64,000 bases of DNA, taken from positions 1-64,000 of the forward strand of contig CAZKIO010000022.1 in assembly GCA_964552795.1 (NCBI GenBank), given 5' to 3'. The DNA comes from JAEUHZ01 sp964552795 (GTDB lineage: Bacteria > Planctomycetota > UBA1135 > GCA-002686595). The notes beneath the pieces are model-generated. The model did no database searches and was not told the origin of the DNA. It worked only from the letters and a program-made list of their open reading frames with translations. A program made the position numbers and the translations under genes. Positions 16,680-26,159 of the stretch are shown here, one piece after another (positions within the stretch are counted from its first letter, which is position 1; the number at the start of each line of letters is the position of its first letter).

Positions 16680-17573
16680 GTGGCGGGCGAAGCGGCCGGG
16701 AAGTCGACGCTGGCCCGCGTGGCCGTGATCGGCGCGGGGACGATGGGCAACGGGATCGCGCAGACCTTCGCGTCGCGCGCGGCCGATGTGCTCCTGGTCG
16801 ACGTGTCCGAGGAATCGCTGCGCAAGGGCGTGGCGGCCATCGGCCGCTCGCTGGCGAAGTTCGTCGAGAAGGGGAAGCTCCCCGAGGCGGAATCGCAGGC
16901 GATCCAGAAGCGCATCCGCGCCAGCACGCGCGTCGAGGACGTGCGCGACGTGGACCTGGTCGTCGAGGCGGTCGTCGAGCGCGCCGACGTGAAGCGCAAG
17001 GTCTTCGCGCAGCTCGACGCGCAGTGCCCGGCCGCCACGATCCTTGCCAGCAACACCAGTTCGATCTCGATCACCGAGATCGCGGCCGCGACGCGGCGCG
17101 CCGACCGCGTGATCGGCATGCACTTCATGAACCCCGTGCCGCTGATGAAGCTGGTCGAGCTGATCCGCGGCCAGGAGACCAGCGACGCGACGATGAAGGC
17201 GGTGCACGACTGCGCGCTGTCGCTCGACAAGGTGCCGGTCGAGGCCAGCGACTACCCGGGCTTCGTCTCCAACCGCGTCCTGATGCCCATGATCAACGAG
17301 GCCGTGTTTTGCCTCATGGAGGGCGTCAGCACGCGCGAGGGCATCGACACGGTCATGAAGCTGGGCATGAACCACCCGCTCGGGCCGCTGGCGCTGGCCG
17401 ACCTGATCGGCCTGGACGTGTGCCTCGACATCCTCGAGGTGCTGCACGCGGGCCTGGGCGACGACAAGTACCGGCCCTGCCCGCTGCTGCGCCGCTACGT
17501 CGCGGCCGGACGACTGGGCAAGAAGAACGGCCGGGGCTTCTACGACTACGAGACCGCGCCCGCGCGCGCCTGA
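16680..17573 (+). CDS. 3-hydroxybutyryl-CoA dehydrogenase
   Basis: 297 aa from a GTG 1 nt after the thiolase stop. The N-terminal Rossmann domain has GAGTMGNG at residues 18-25. LVVEAVVE, SNTSSISITEIA and the catalytic His148 in GMHFMNPVP follow. The C-terminal helical domain contains YPGFVSNRVLMPMINEA and MNHPLGPLALADLIGLD. The length matches single-domain HBD/PaaH enzymes, not the fused FadB type. It oxidises (S)-3-hydroxybutyryl-CoA to acetoacetyl-CoA with NAD(P)+, the step before thiolase. No enoyl-CoA hydratase is encoded in this window, so that step must be supplied elsewhere. Confidence 0.94.
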   Translation: MAGEAAGKSTLARVAVIGAGTMGNGIAQTFASRAADVLLVDVSEESLRKGVAAIGRSLAKFVEKGKLPEAESQAIQKRIRASTRVEDVRDVDLVVEAVVERADVKRKVFAQLDAQCPAATILASNTSSISITEIAAATRRADRVIGMHFMNPVPLMKLVELIRGQETSDATMKAVHDCALSLDKVPVEASDYPGFVSNRVLMPMINEAVFCLMEGVSTREGIDTVMKLGMNHPLGPLALADLIGLDVCLDILEVLHAGLGDDKYRPCPLLRRYVAAGRLGKKNGRGFYDYETAPARA

Positions 17574-17588
17574 AAGGACCCAATCACG

Positions 17589-18734
17589 ATGGACTTCGCA
17601 CTCGACGAGGAACTCACGCTGGTCCGCGACATGGCGCGCAGCTTCGCCGACGAGGACCTCGCGCCGCGCGCCACGCGCCACGATCGCGAGAGCGCGATCG
17701 ATCCCGCCGTCTTCGAGCGCATGAAGGAGCTGGGCCTGTGGGGCCTGACCGTGCCGGCCGAGCACGGCGGCGCGGGCCTGGGCAACGTGGCGCTCTCGAT
17801 CGTCCTGGAGGAGGTCAACCGCGCCTGCGCATCGACGGGCGTGACGCTCTCGGTGCACAACAGCCTGGTGTGCGCGCCGATCCGCAAGTGGGGCACCGAC
17901 GCGCAGAAGAAGGAATGGCTGCCGCGCCTGGCGTCCGGCGAGCTGATGGGCGCCTACTGCCTGACGGAGCCCAACGCCGGCTCCGACGCGGCGGCGCTGG
18001 CCACCGCGGCGCGCCTCAACGGCGGCGACTACGTGGTCGACGGCACCAAGGTCTGGGTCACCAACGGCGGCTGGGCCGGGGTGTTCATCGTGTACGTGCG
18101 CACCGGCGAGCCCGGCTCGCGCCACAAGGGCATCAGCGCGCTGCTCGTGCCGCGCGACGCCAAGGGCGTGCGCGTCGGCAAGGCCGAGAAGAAGTGCGGC
18201 ATCCGCGGCAGCTCGACCACCGAGATCGAGTTCTCGGGCGTGCGCGTGCCCAAGGCCAACCTGCTGGGGGCCGAGAACGAGGGCTTCAAGGTGGCGATGG
18301 ACACGCTCGACGGCGGGCGCATCGGCATCGCCAGCCAGGCCGTGGGCATCGGCCGCGCGGCGCTCGAGGCGGCGATCAAGTACGCCGGCGAGCGCGAGCA
18401 GTTCGGCAAGCCCATCGGCCAGTTCCAGGCGATCCAGTGGAAGCTGGCCGACATGAGCACGCGCCTGGAGGCCGCGCGCCTCCTGACGCTCAAGGCCGCG
18501 TGGCTGCGCGACCGCGGCGAGGCCTGCACCGACGCGGCGGCGCGCGCCAAGCTATACGCCAGCCTGACCGCCAACTTCTGCGCGGACGAGTGCCTGCAGA
18601 TCCACGGCGGGGCCGGGTACACCGACCACTTCCACGTCGAGCGGCTGTTCCGCGACGCGCGCATCACCGAGATCTACGAGGGCGCGACCGACATCCAGCG
18701 CATCGTCATCGCGCGCTCGCTGGCGGCGAGCTGA
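17589..18734 (+). CDS. short-chain acyl-CoA dehydrogenase, probably butyryl-CoA
   Basis: 381 aa, the usual length. Features: the FAD-binding segment YCLTEPNAGSDAA, the CoA-side segment GIRGSSTTEIEFSGVRVP, the helical C-terminal domain, and the catalytic base Glu364 in TEIYEGATDIQR. That position corresponds to the short/medium-chain group; isovaleryl- and long-chain enzymes carry their base elsewhere. It oxidises a short acyl-CoA (butyryl-CoA likely) to the enoyl-CoA and passes electrons to ETF. It is 15 nt after the hydroxyacyl-CoA dehydrogenase in the same operon, together with a B12 mutase that could produce butyryl-CoA. Confidence 0.93.
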   Translation: MDFALDEELTLVRDMARSFADEDLAPRATRHDRESAIDPAVFERMKELGLWGLTVPAEHGGAGLGNVALSIVLEEVNRACASTGVTLSVHNSLVCAPIRKWGTDAQKKEWLPRLASGELMGAYCLTEPNAGSDAAALATAARLNGGDYVVDGTKVWVTNGGWAGVFIVYVRTGEPGSRHKGISALLVPRDAKGVRVGKAEKKCGIRGSSTTEIEFSGVRVPKANLLGAENEGFKVAMDTLDGGRIGIASQAVGIGRAALEAAIKYAGEREQFGKPIGQFQAIQWKLADMSTRLEAARLLTLKAAWLRDRGEACTDAAARAKLYASLTANFCADECLQIHGGAGYTDHFHVERLFRDARITEIYEGATDIQRIVIARSLAAS

Positions 18735-18752
18735 CGCGGCGGTCGTCCGGCC

Positions 18753-19703
18753 ATGCTCGAGCGCTTCCTGGCGGGCGACAAGGCGGCGCTGGCGCGCTGC
18801 ATCTCGTGGGCGGAGAACTCCGACCCGCGGCTCGCGCCGCTCCTGCGCGAGGTGTGGCCGCGCGTCGGGCACGCCTGGCGCACGGGCGTGACCGGCCCGC
18901 CCGGCGCGGGCAAGAGCACGCTGGTCAACGAGCTCGCGCGCGTGCTGCGTGCCCGCGAGCGCACGGTCGGCATCCTCGCCGTCGATCCCTCCAGCCCGAT
19001 CAGCGGCGGCGCCCTGCTGGGCGACCGCATCCGCATGGAGGAGCGCACGACCGATCCGGGCGTCTACATCCGCTCGATGGCCAGCCGCGGCAGCCACGGC
19101 GGCCTCTCGCGCGCCGCGGCCGACGCCTGCGACGTGCTGGACGCATTCGGCCTGGACGAGGTGCTCCTCGAGACCGTCGGCGTCGGCCAGGCGGAGTACG
19201 ACGTCGTGTCGGCGGCCGACACGGTGGTGGTCGTCCTGTGCCCGGGCGCGGGCGACGGCATCCAGGCGATGAAGGCCGGGCTGCTGGAGGTCGCCGACGT
19301 GCTGGCGATCAACAAGGCCGACCTCCCCGGCGCGGACCGCTTGATCGTCGACATGGAGGAGGCCGTGCACATCCGCCACGCGGGCCGGACCGCGTGGACG
19401 CCGCCCGTCGTGGCCTGCAGCGCGGCGAAGTCCGACGGCATCGACGAGGTGCTGGCCGCGGTCGAGCGCCACCGCGAGCACCTCGCCGCCGCCGGCCTCG
19501 ACGCCGCGCGGCGCGCGAAGCAGGTGCAGCACGTCCGCCGCGTCCTCGACGAACGGCTGGCGGAGCAGCTGTGGGGCGGAGGGGCGATGGAACAGCGCGT
19601 GCGCGCGCTGCTGGACGCGGGGCGCTCGCCCCACGAGGTGGTCGAAGAACTGTTCGCGGCGCTCATCGCCGCCGCCGGAAGGGCGCCGGCCGCGCGTGCC
19701 TAG
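18753..19703 (+). CDS. meaB: MeaB/ArgK-family G-protein chaperone of B12 mutases
   Basis: 316 aa. Walker A GPPGAGKST at residues 48-56, the family motif VDPSSPISGGALLGDRIRM, switch-like DEVLLETVGVGQAEYDV, and the base-recognition motif NKAD. MeaB GTPases guard adenosylcobalamin mutases by gating cofactor loading and replacing damaged cofactor. It lies 126 nt upstream of the mutase large subunit and should act on that enzyme. In IcmF fusions the same G-domain is joined to the mutase, so a separate gene next to split subunits fits. Confidence 0.95.
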   Translation: MLERFLAGDKAALARCISWAENSDPRLAPLLREVWPRVGHAWRTGVTGPPGAGKSTLVNELARVLRARERTVGILAVDPSSPISGGALLGDRIRMEERTTDPGVYIRSMASRGSHGGLSRAAADACDVLDAFGLDEVLLETVGVGQAEYDVVSAADTVVVVLCPGAGDGIQAMKAGLLEVADVLAINKADLPGADRLIVDMEEAVHIRHAGRTAWTPPVVACSAAKSDGIDEVLAAVERHREHLAAAGLDAARRAKQVQHVRRVLDERLAEQLWGGGAMEQRVRALLDAGRSPHEVVEELFAALIAAAGRAPAARA

Positions 19704-19758
19704 CGGCCCGGCCCGCCGGGGCGCTCCCCGACGCTACCTCGCGGGAACTCGCTGGGAC

Positions 19759-19764
19759 TATACT
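19759..19764 (+). promoter_or_regulatory. -10-like box before the mutase gene
   Basis: TATACT matches TATAAT at 5/6 and lies 65 nt before the mutase start and 6 nt before the ATG of a 20-codon leader reading frame. GGAAC occurs upstream and could be part of an ECF-type -35. It suggests an internal promoter within the acyl-CoA cluster. Confidence 0.4.
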
Positions 19765-19770
19765 GCCCCG

Positions 19771-19829
19771 ATGATGTTCGTCCCCGCCACGACCGCCGAC
19801 GGCCCGCACGGGCGCGGGAGCTCTTCGGC

Positions 19830-19833
<4 letters not shown>
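19771..19833 (+). CDS. possible 20-aa leader peptide, coupled to the mutase start
   Basis: A 20-codon frame (MMFVPATTADGPHGRGSSSA) starts 6 nt after a TATACT box. Its TGA overlaps the ATG of the mutase as ATGA. It contains GGGAG, which would act as the mutase ribosome binding site. It could be a leader peptide giving translational coupling, or a chance frame in a GC-rich leader. No homology can be claimed. Confidence 0.25.
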
Positions 19834-21487
<1,654 letters not shown>

Positions 21488-21491
<4 letters not shown>

Positions 21492-21811
21492 CGGCGCGAG
21501 CCCACCACCCGGACGCGCCGGCGAGCCGCCGCGGCGGCTTCCCCTGGCGCAGCGTCGCCTGGGCCGGCGCCGTCGCGATCGGCGCGAACCTCGTCGCCTA
21601 CTTCGCGCTGCGGGCCGTGGGCGCCGAGGGCGACCGGCGCCTGCACGACCTCGCGGCCGCATTCGTGATCGCCGCCGCCGCGGCCCTGTGGGTCGCGTGG
21701 ACCGCGCGCCGCGCCGGCGAGAGCGCGCGCCCCTGGCTGGTCTTCGGCGTCGTGTGGGCGGGGCTCGCGCTCCTGTCCCGTGCTGCCGACTGGCTGAACG
21801 GAGCGGCCTGA
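21488..21811 (+). CDS. small three-segment membrane protein in the mutase operon
   Basis: 107 aa from a GTG overlapping the mutase stop (GTGA), so translation is probably coupled. A basic N-terminus is followed by three hydrophobic segments: SVAWAGAVAIGANLVAYFAL, AAAFVIAAAAALWVAW and PWLVFGVVWAGLALLS. No family was recognised. The overlap and the hydrophobicity pattern support a real gene. Its position between the two mutase subunits suggests co-expression, though a direct role in acyl-CoA chemistry is not evident. Confidence 0.65.
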
Positions 21812-21895
21812 CATGCCGTTCCCCGGATCGCGCGGAGGGCGGACCGTGCGCGCGCCGCGCGCGGCGGGCCCCGGCCCCGAGGAGTCACCGAGACC

Positions 21896-22087
21896 GTGAA
21901 GCGGTTCCTCTTCCTGATCCTCGCCTGCGCCGCCGCGGGCGCGGTCGCATCGCTCGGCCTGCACTTCGTGCTGCGCGACGCCACGGGCTTCCTGGCCGAG
22001 AACCGCGCGGCGGTCACCGGAGGCGTCGCCGGGATGGCGGCCGTGCTGGTCGTGAACCTGTTCTTCCGCAAACCCGCCAAGCAGTGA
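21896..22087 (+). CDS. small two-segment membrane protein in the mutase operon
   Basis: 63 aa from a GTG with GAGGAG upstream. Two hydrophobic segments (RFLFLILACAAAGAVASLGL and AAVTGGVAGMAAVLVVNLFF) are joined by a short loop, with a basic C-terminal tail. No family was recognised. It lies 5 nt before the B12-binding subunit gene, inside the mutase operon. Confidence 0.6.
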   Translation: MKRFLFLILACAAAGAVASLGLHFVLRDATGFLAENRAAVTGGVAGMAAVLVVNLFFRKPAKQ

Positions 22088-22092
22088 GCGCC

Positions 22093-22509
22093 ATGCCCGA
22101 ACGCAAGATCCGCGTCCTCGTCGCCAAGCCGGGCCTCGACGGCCACGACCGCGGCGCCAAGACCGTCGCCAGCGTGCTGCGCGACCGCGGCATGGAGGTG
22201 ATCTACACCGGGCTGCACCAGACGCCCGAGATGATCGCCGAGGCCGCCACGCAGGAGGACGTCGACGTGGTCGGCCTGTCGATCCTGTCCGGTGCGCACA
22301 TGGAGCTGTTCCCGCGCGTGCGCGGCGAACTGGAGAAGCGCGGGATGGGCCACGTGCTGCTGGTCGGCGGCGGGATCATCCCGGGCGACGACATGGAGCG
22401 CCTCGAGAGCCAGGGCTTCGCCCGGCTCTTCGGCCCCGGCACGCGCACCGACGAGATCGGCGAGTACATCGAGACCGAGATGAAAAAGCGCTGGGCGCAC
22501 AGCGCCTGA
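22093..22509 (+). CDS. B12-binding small subunit of the acyl-CoA mutase
   Basis: 138 aa, essentially only the cobalamin-binding Rossmann-like domain. The base-off/His-on signature D-x-H-x-x-G is present as DGHDRG (residues 16-21), with His18 as the lower axial cobalt ligand. It is followed by VVGLSILSGAH (the SxL motif) and VGGGIIPGDD (the GG motif). The size equals IcmB, about 136 residues. It pairs with the large subunit at 19830. The order large subunit, two small membrane genes, small subunit is unusual, since these subunits are often adjacent or fused. Confidence 0.95.
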   Translation: MPERKIRVLVAKPGLDGHDRGAKTVASVLRDRGMEVIYTGLHQTPEMIAEAATQEDVDVVGLSILSGAHMELFPRVRGELEKRGMGHVLLVGGGIIPGDDMERLESQGFARLFGPGTRTDEIGEYIETEMKKRWAHSA

Positions 22510-22523
22510 CCGGAGACCTCCCC

Positions 22524-22835
22524 ATGGCCGAACGCGACATCCTGAACATCGACGAGGCCGCCGAGCTGCTCGGCGTGTCGGTCAAGACCTTCAACAAGGT
22601 GCTGCACGGCGAGGACGTGCCGGCGCGCAAGGTCGGCCGCGAGTGGAAGTTCTCGCGCCAGGCGCTGATCGACTGGGTCGGCCGCGGCCGCAGCCTGTCG
22701 TTCTACAAGGACGGTTCCGCGGCCGAGGAGGAGCCGGCGGACGAGATCGTGCCCGCGCCGCGCGGCGCGGAGCGCCGCGACGGCGTCGCCGCCCAGCGCG
22801 GGCGCCGGACCGTCGGCTGGCAGATCGAAGAGTGA
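22524..22835 (+). CDS. excisionase-family helix-turn-helix protein
   Basis: 103 aa. Residues 5-55 form a MerR/excisionase-type winged helix (ILNIDEAAELLGVSVKTF, then VPARKVGREWKFSRQALIDWV). The C-terminal 45 residues are charged and probably disordered. Such proteins bind DNA and may regulate transcription. It is 14 nt after the mutase small subunit and just before an acyl-CoA dehydrogenase, so a local regulator of the acyl-CoA operon is plausible. There is no integrase nearby, so a phage excisionase role is unlikely. Confidence 0.85.
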   Translation: MAERDILNIDEAAELLGVSVKTFNKVLHGEDVPARKVGREWKFSRQALIDWVGRGRSLSFYKDGSAAEEEPADEIVPAPRGAERRDGVAAQRGRRTVGWQIEE

Positions 22836-22879
22836 CCGCGGCCACGCCGCACGCGACCGCGACACGAGAACCACAGCAC

Positions 22880-24076
22880 ATGCAGACCAAGACGCCCAGC
22901 TCCAGCACCTACCAGTTGCCCGCGATCCAGCACGCGTTCCAGCTCTCGCCCGATCAGCAGATGATCCGCGACATGGTGCGCGAGTTCGCGCGCGCCGAGG
23001 TCGCGCCGCTGGCGGCCGAGATCGACGAGCAGCACCGCTTCCCGGTCGAGACCTGGAAGAAGATCGTCGACCTGGGCCTCCTGGGCATTCCGTTCTCCGA
23101 GGAGTACGGCGGCAGCAACGGCGGGACGCTGGCCTACTGCCTGGCGGTCGAGGAGATCAGCCGCGTGTGCGGCTCGACCGGCCTGACTCTGGCGGCGCAC
23201 GTGTCGCTGGGCACCTGGCCGATCTACAAGTTCGGAAGCGAGAAACTGCGCCGGACGTACCTCCCCAAGCTGATCAGCGGCGAATACATGGGCGCCTACG
23301 GCCTGACCGAGCCCAACGCCGGCTCGGACTCGGGCGGCACGCAGACCACGGCGCGGCTCGACGGCGACGCGTACGTGCTGAACGGCGCGAAGTGCTTCAT
23401 CACCAACGCCAACCACGCCGGCACGTTCATCGTCACGGCCGTGTCGGAGCCGGGCCAGGGCGTCAAAGGCATCAGCGCCTTCGTCGTGCCGCGCGACACC
23501 CAGGGCTTCCGCATCGAGAAGGGCGAGGAGAAGCTGGGCATGCGCGGCAGCGACTGGGCCAGCCTGGTCTTCCAGGACGCGCGCATCCCGCGCGACCACC
23601 TGCTGGGCCCCGAGGGCGAAGGCTTCCGCACGTTCATGAAGACGCTGGACGGCGGCCGCGTGTCGATCGGCGCGCTGAGCCTGGGCATCGCCCAGGGCGC
23701 GTACGACGTCGCGTTCCAGTATGCGCAGGAGCGCGAGGCCTTCGGCAAGAAGCTCAGCGACCAGCAGGCGGTGCAGTTCAAGCTGGCGAACATGGCGCTC
23801 GACATCGAGGCCAGCCGCCACCTCGTGTACCACGCCGCGCGCCTCAAGGACGCCGAGCAGCCCTATGGCAAGGAGGCCGCGATGGCCAAGCTGATGGCCT
23901 CGGAGTGCGCGATGCGCGTCACCTACGACGCGATCCAGATCCACGGCGGCTACGGCTACTCCCGCGAGTACCCTGTCGAGCGCATGTGGCGCGACGCCAA
24001 GCTGTGCGTGATCGGCGAGGGCACCAGCGAGATCCAGCGCGTGATCATCGCGCGCAGCCTGCTGCGGCCGCGCTGA
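22880..24076 (+). CDS. acyl-CoA dehydrogenase
   Basis: 398 aa from the ATG at 22880. An in-frame GTG at 22832, overlapping the stop of the preceding gene as GTGA, would add 16 residues. It has all acyl-CoA dehydrogenase landmarks: AYGLTEPNAGSDSGG, MRGSDWASLVFQDARIP, IHGGYGYSREYPVERMWRDAK, and the presumed base Glu380 in GEGTSEIQR. It is a diverged paralogue of the enzyme at 17589. The two may act on different acyl chains, for example isobutyryl-, 2-methylbutyryl- or butyryl-CoA. Substrate cannot be fixed from the sequence alone. Confidence 0.94.
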   Translation: MQTKTPSSSTYQLPAIQHAFQLSPDQQMIRDMVREFARAEVAPLAAEIDEQHRFPVETWKKIVDLGLLGIPFSEEYGGSNGGTLAYCLAVEEISRVCGSTGLTLAAHVSLGTWPIYKFGSEKLRRTYLPKLISGEYMGAYGLTEPNAGSDSGGTQTTARLDGDAYVLNGAKCFITNANHAGTFIVTAVSEPGQGVKGISAFVVPRDTQGFRIEKGEEKLGMRGSDWASLVFQDARIPRDHLLGPEGEGFRTFMKTLDGGRVSIGALSLGIAQGAYDVAFQYAQEREAFGKKLSDQQAVQFKLANMALDIEASRHLVYHAARLKDAEQPYGKEAAMAKLMASECAMRVTYDAIQIHGGYGYSREYPVERMWRDAKLCVIGEGTSEIQRVIIARSLLRPR

Positions 24077-24106
24077 CGCAACGGCCCGCGGGCCAAGGAG
24101 AGACGC

Positions 24107-24655
24107 ATGCGCACGATCCTCACGCTGACGCTGGCCGCGCTCGCCGGCGCCTGCATCGTCACGCGAGGCGAGGTCGTGGATCCGCGCGTCGCCGAGGCGT
24201 CCTCCGCGGCGCAGTTCGGGATCCTGAAGGGCCTGGTCGGCACGTGGAAGGGCACCGCCGGCGAGGGCGAGCACGCGCTGCCCGTCGAGGTGCGCTACCG
24301 GCTGACCGCCGGCGGCACCGCGCTCGAGGAGACGCTCCACCCGGGCACGCCGCACGAGATGGTGACGCTGTACCACCGCGACGGCCCCTGGCTGATGCTG
24401 ACGCACTACTGCAGCCTGGGGAACCAGCCGCGCATGCGGGCCGTGCACACGACGCCGCCGCCTTCCGGCGATCACGCGCGCATCGACTTCGTGTACCGCG
24501 ACGCGACCAACGTGCTCGAGCCGGGAGCGCAGCACATGGGGTCCTTGCGCCACGAGTTCCTCGGCCCGGGCCGCGTGCGCACGACCTGGACCTTGTTCCA
24601 GGGCGGCAAGCCCGACCACGCCGCGCAGTTCGAACTGCGCCGCGTCGAGGGCTGA
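24107..24655 (+). CDS. exported hypothetical protein, lipocalin-like beta-barrel
   Basis: 182 aa. A signal sequence (MRTILTLTLAALAGAC) ends in a cysteine; LAGAC is an imperfect lipobox, so a lipoprotein is possible. The body (LKGLVGTWKGTAGEG, VEVRYRLTAGGTALEETL, WLMLTHYC, HEFLGPGRVRTTWTLF) has the strand pattern and the G-x-W start of lipocalin-like or DUF1579-type proteins, which bind hydrophobic ligands. It is 30 nt after the acyl-CoA dehydrogenase and probably co-transcribed. Confidence 0.7.
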   Translation: MRTILTLTLAALAGACIVTRGEVVDPRVAEASSAAQFGILKGLVGTWKGTAGEGEHALPVEVRYRLTAGGTALEETLHPGTPHEMVTLYHRDGPWLMLTHYCSLGNQPRMRAVHTTPPPSGDHARIDFVYRDATNVLEPGAQHMGSLRHEFLGPGRVRTTWTLFQGGKPDHAAQFELRRVEG

Positions 24656-24666
24656 GGGCCTGCGCC

Positions 24667-25560
24667 ATGGCCCTGGCCGCAGCCTCGCAGTCACCCCCGG
24701 CGTGGCGGCCGCGCGCGATCCAGGCCGGATCGTGGAAGGTCACGGCGCTGAGCGACGGCTGGCTGCGGCTCGACGGCGGTTCGATGTGGGGCGTCGTGCC
24801 CGCGGCGTTGTGGCGCGCGTGGACGCCGCCGGCCGACGACAACACGATCCTGCTCGCGCTGCGGCCGTTCCTGGCCGAGCGCGGCGCGCACAAGGTGCTG
24901 ATCGAGCCGGGCGTGGGGGGCCGCTGGAGCGCCAAGCTCGCGCGCATCTACGGCCTGGTGCGCGCGCCGACGCTCCTGGACTCGCTGGCGCAGGTCGGCG
25001 TGCGGCCCGAGGAGATCACGCACGTCGTCGCCACGCACGCGCACTGGGACCACATCGGCGCCTGGGTGGTCGAGCGCGGCGGCGGGCTCGCGCCGCTGTT
25101 TCCCGCGGCGCGCCACTGCCTGCCGCGCGTCGAGTTCGAGATCGCGCGCGTGCCGGGCCACGCGCGCGCCGCGAGCTACCGCGCCGAGGACGTCGAGCCG
25201 ATTGCCGCGGCCGGGAACCTGACCCTGCTGGAGGGCGAGACGGAGATCCTGCCCGGGCTCGTGCTGCACGTGCTGGGCGGCCACTCGGACGGCGTGTCGG
25301 TCGTGACGCTCGACGCCGAACGCGCCGACGGCGCGATCTTCTGGTCCGACGTCGTGCCGACCGCGCACCACGTGCAGCCGCCGTACATCATGGCCTACGA
25401 CCTCGACGTCGTGCGCAGCTTCGAGGTGCGCTCACAGTGGCTGGAACGCGCCGCCGCGCGCGGCTGGACCGGCCTCTTCTACCACGACGTGGACCACGCC
25501 TTCGGGCGGATCGTGCGGCGAGGCGCGCGGTTCGAGGTCGAGCGGATCGGGGAGCCGTGA
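24667..25560 (+). CDS. MBL-fold metallo-hydrolase
   Basis: 297 aa. The metal motif H-x-H-x-D-H is present as HAHWDH (residues 124-129). Later metal-binding elements are VLGGHSDG and IFWSDVVPTAHH, with a final FYHDVDH. This gives a complete set for a di-zinc or di-iron site, so hydrolase activity is expected. The substrate is unknown; lactonase-like or quorum-quenching relatives share this layout. It lies 11 nt after the lipocalin-like gene and overlaps the following acetyltransferase (GTGA). Confidence 0.9.
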   Translation: MALAAASQSPPAWRPRAIQAGSWKVTALSDGWLRLDGGSMWGVVPAALWRAWTPPADDNTILLALRPFLAERGAHKVLIEPGVGGRWSAKLARIYGLVRAPTLLDSLAQVGVRPEEITHVVATHAHWDHIGAWVVERGGGLAPLFPAARHCLPRVEFEIARVPGHARAASYRAEDVEPIAAAGNLTLLEGETEILPGLVLHVLGGHSDGVSVVTLDAERADGAIFWSDVVPTAHHVQPPYIMAYDLDVVRSFEVRSQWLERAAARGWTGLFYHDVDHAFGRIVRRGARFEVERIGEP

Positions 25561-25973
25561 TCGAGATCCGCCGCTTGTCGGGGCCCGGGATCGAGCTCGC
25601 CTTCGAGGTGATCGCGGAGCTGCGCACGCATCTCGATCGGTCCGAGTTCCTGCGCCGCGTCGAGCTGCAGTCTCCGTCCGGCTACGAGCTGTGGGGCGCG
25701 GTGGAGGGGGGGCGCGTGATCGGCGCGGTCGGATTCCGGCCCGCGCACTCCCTGGCGCGCGGCCTGTACCTGCATGTGGACGATCTGGTCGTGACCGCCG
25801 GCCGGCGCGGGCAGGGGATCGGACGGATGCTGCTGGTCGCCGCGGAGCGCGAGGCGCAGCGGCTGGGCTGCGCGAGCGTCTTCCTCGACAGCCGTCCCGC
25901 CGCCTTGCGCTTCTACCAGGACCTCGGATACGCGCTGCACCCCTCGCCGCTGGTGCACAAGCCGGTTCCCTGA
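25557..25973 (+). CDS. GNAT-family N-acetyltransferase
   Basis: 138 aa from a GTG overlapping the hydrolase stop. The GNAT fold is recognisable: LHVDDLVVTAGRRGQGIGRML contains the acetyl-CoA pyrophosphate loop (R-x-x-G-x-G), and FLDSRPAALRFYQDLGYA is the C-terminal signature. The acceptor substrate is unknown. It is the last gene of the plus-strand acyl-CoA cluster. Confidence 0.88.
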   Translation: MIEIRRLSGPGIELAFEVIAELRTHLDRSEFLRRVELQSPSGYELWGAVEGGRVIGAVGFRPAHSLARGLYLHVDDLVVTAGRRGQGIGRMLLVAAEREAQRLGCASVFLDSRPAALRFYQDLGYALHPSPLVHKPVP

Positions 25974-25983
25974 CGCCGTCGCG

Positions 25984-26148
25984 CTACCGAGGACGCTCGG
26001 CGAGGATCTCGGAGATCCGCTCGTGCGCGCGCATCGCGCGCCAGCCGACGATCATCCAGAACACCGTCGTGATCAGGCCGACGATCGCCGTCAGCACGGC
26101 CAGGATCGCGCCAAAGCCGCCGACTCCCATGTCGGATTGCATCATCAT
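25984..26148 (-). CDS. small membrane protein downstream of a Ser/Thr kinase
   Basis: 54 aa or slightly shorter. Three consecutive ATGs follow a near-perfect ribosome binding site (GGAGGTGA) that overlaps the end of the kinase gene; the second or third ATG is best spaced. The protein is MMMQSDMGVGGFG followed by one strong hydrophobic segment (ILAVLTAIVGLITTVFWMIVGW) and a charged tail (RAMRAHERISEILAERPR). The coupling to the kinase gene and the strength of the ribosome binding site make it a credible gene. It could be an accessory membrane subunit or modulator of that kinase. No family was recognised. Confidence 0.7.
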   Translation of the reverse strand: MMMQSDMGVGGFGAILAVLTAIVGLITTVFWMIVGWRAMRAHERISEILAERPR

Positions 26149-26159
26149 TCACCTCCGGT

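Noticed and set aside
22524..22835. Phage excisionase and a possible attachment site nearby
   Set aside because: No integrase, recombinase or flanking direct repeats were seen, and the gene sits in a metabolic operon.
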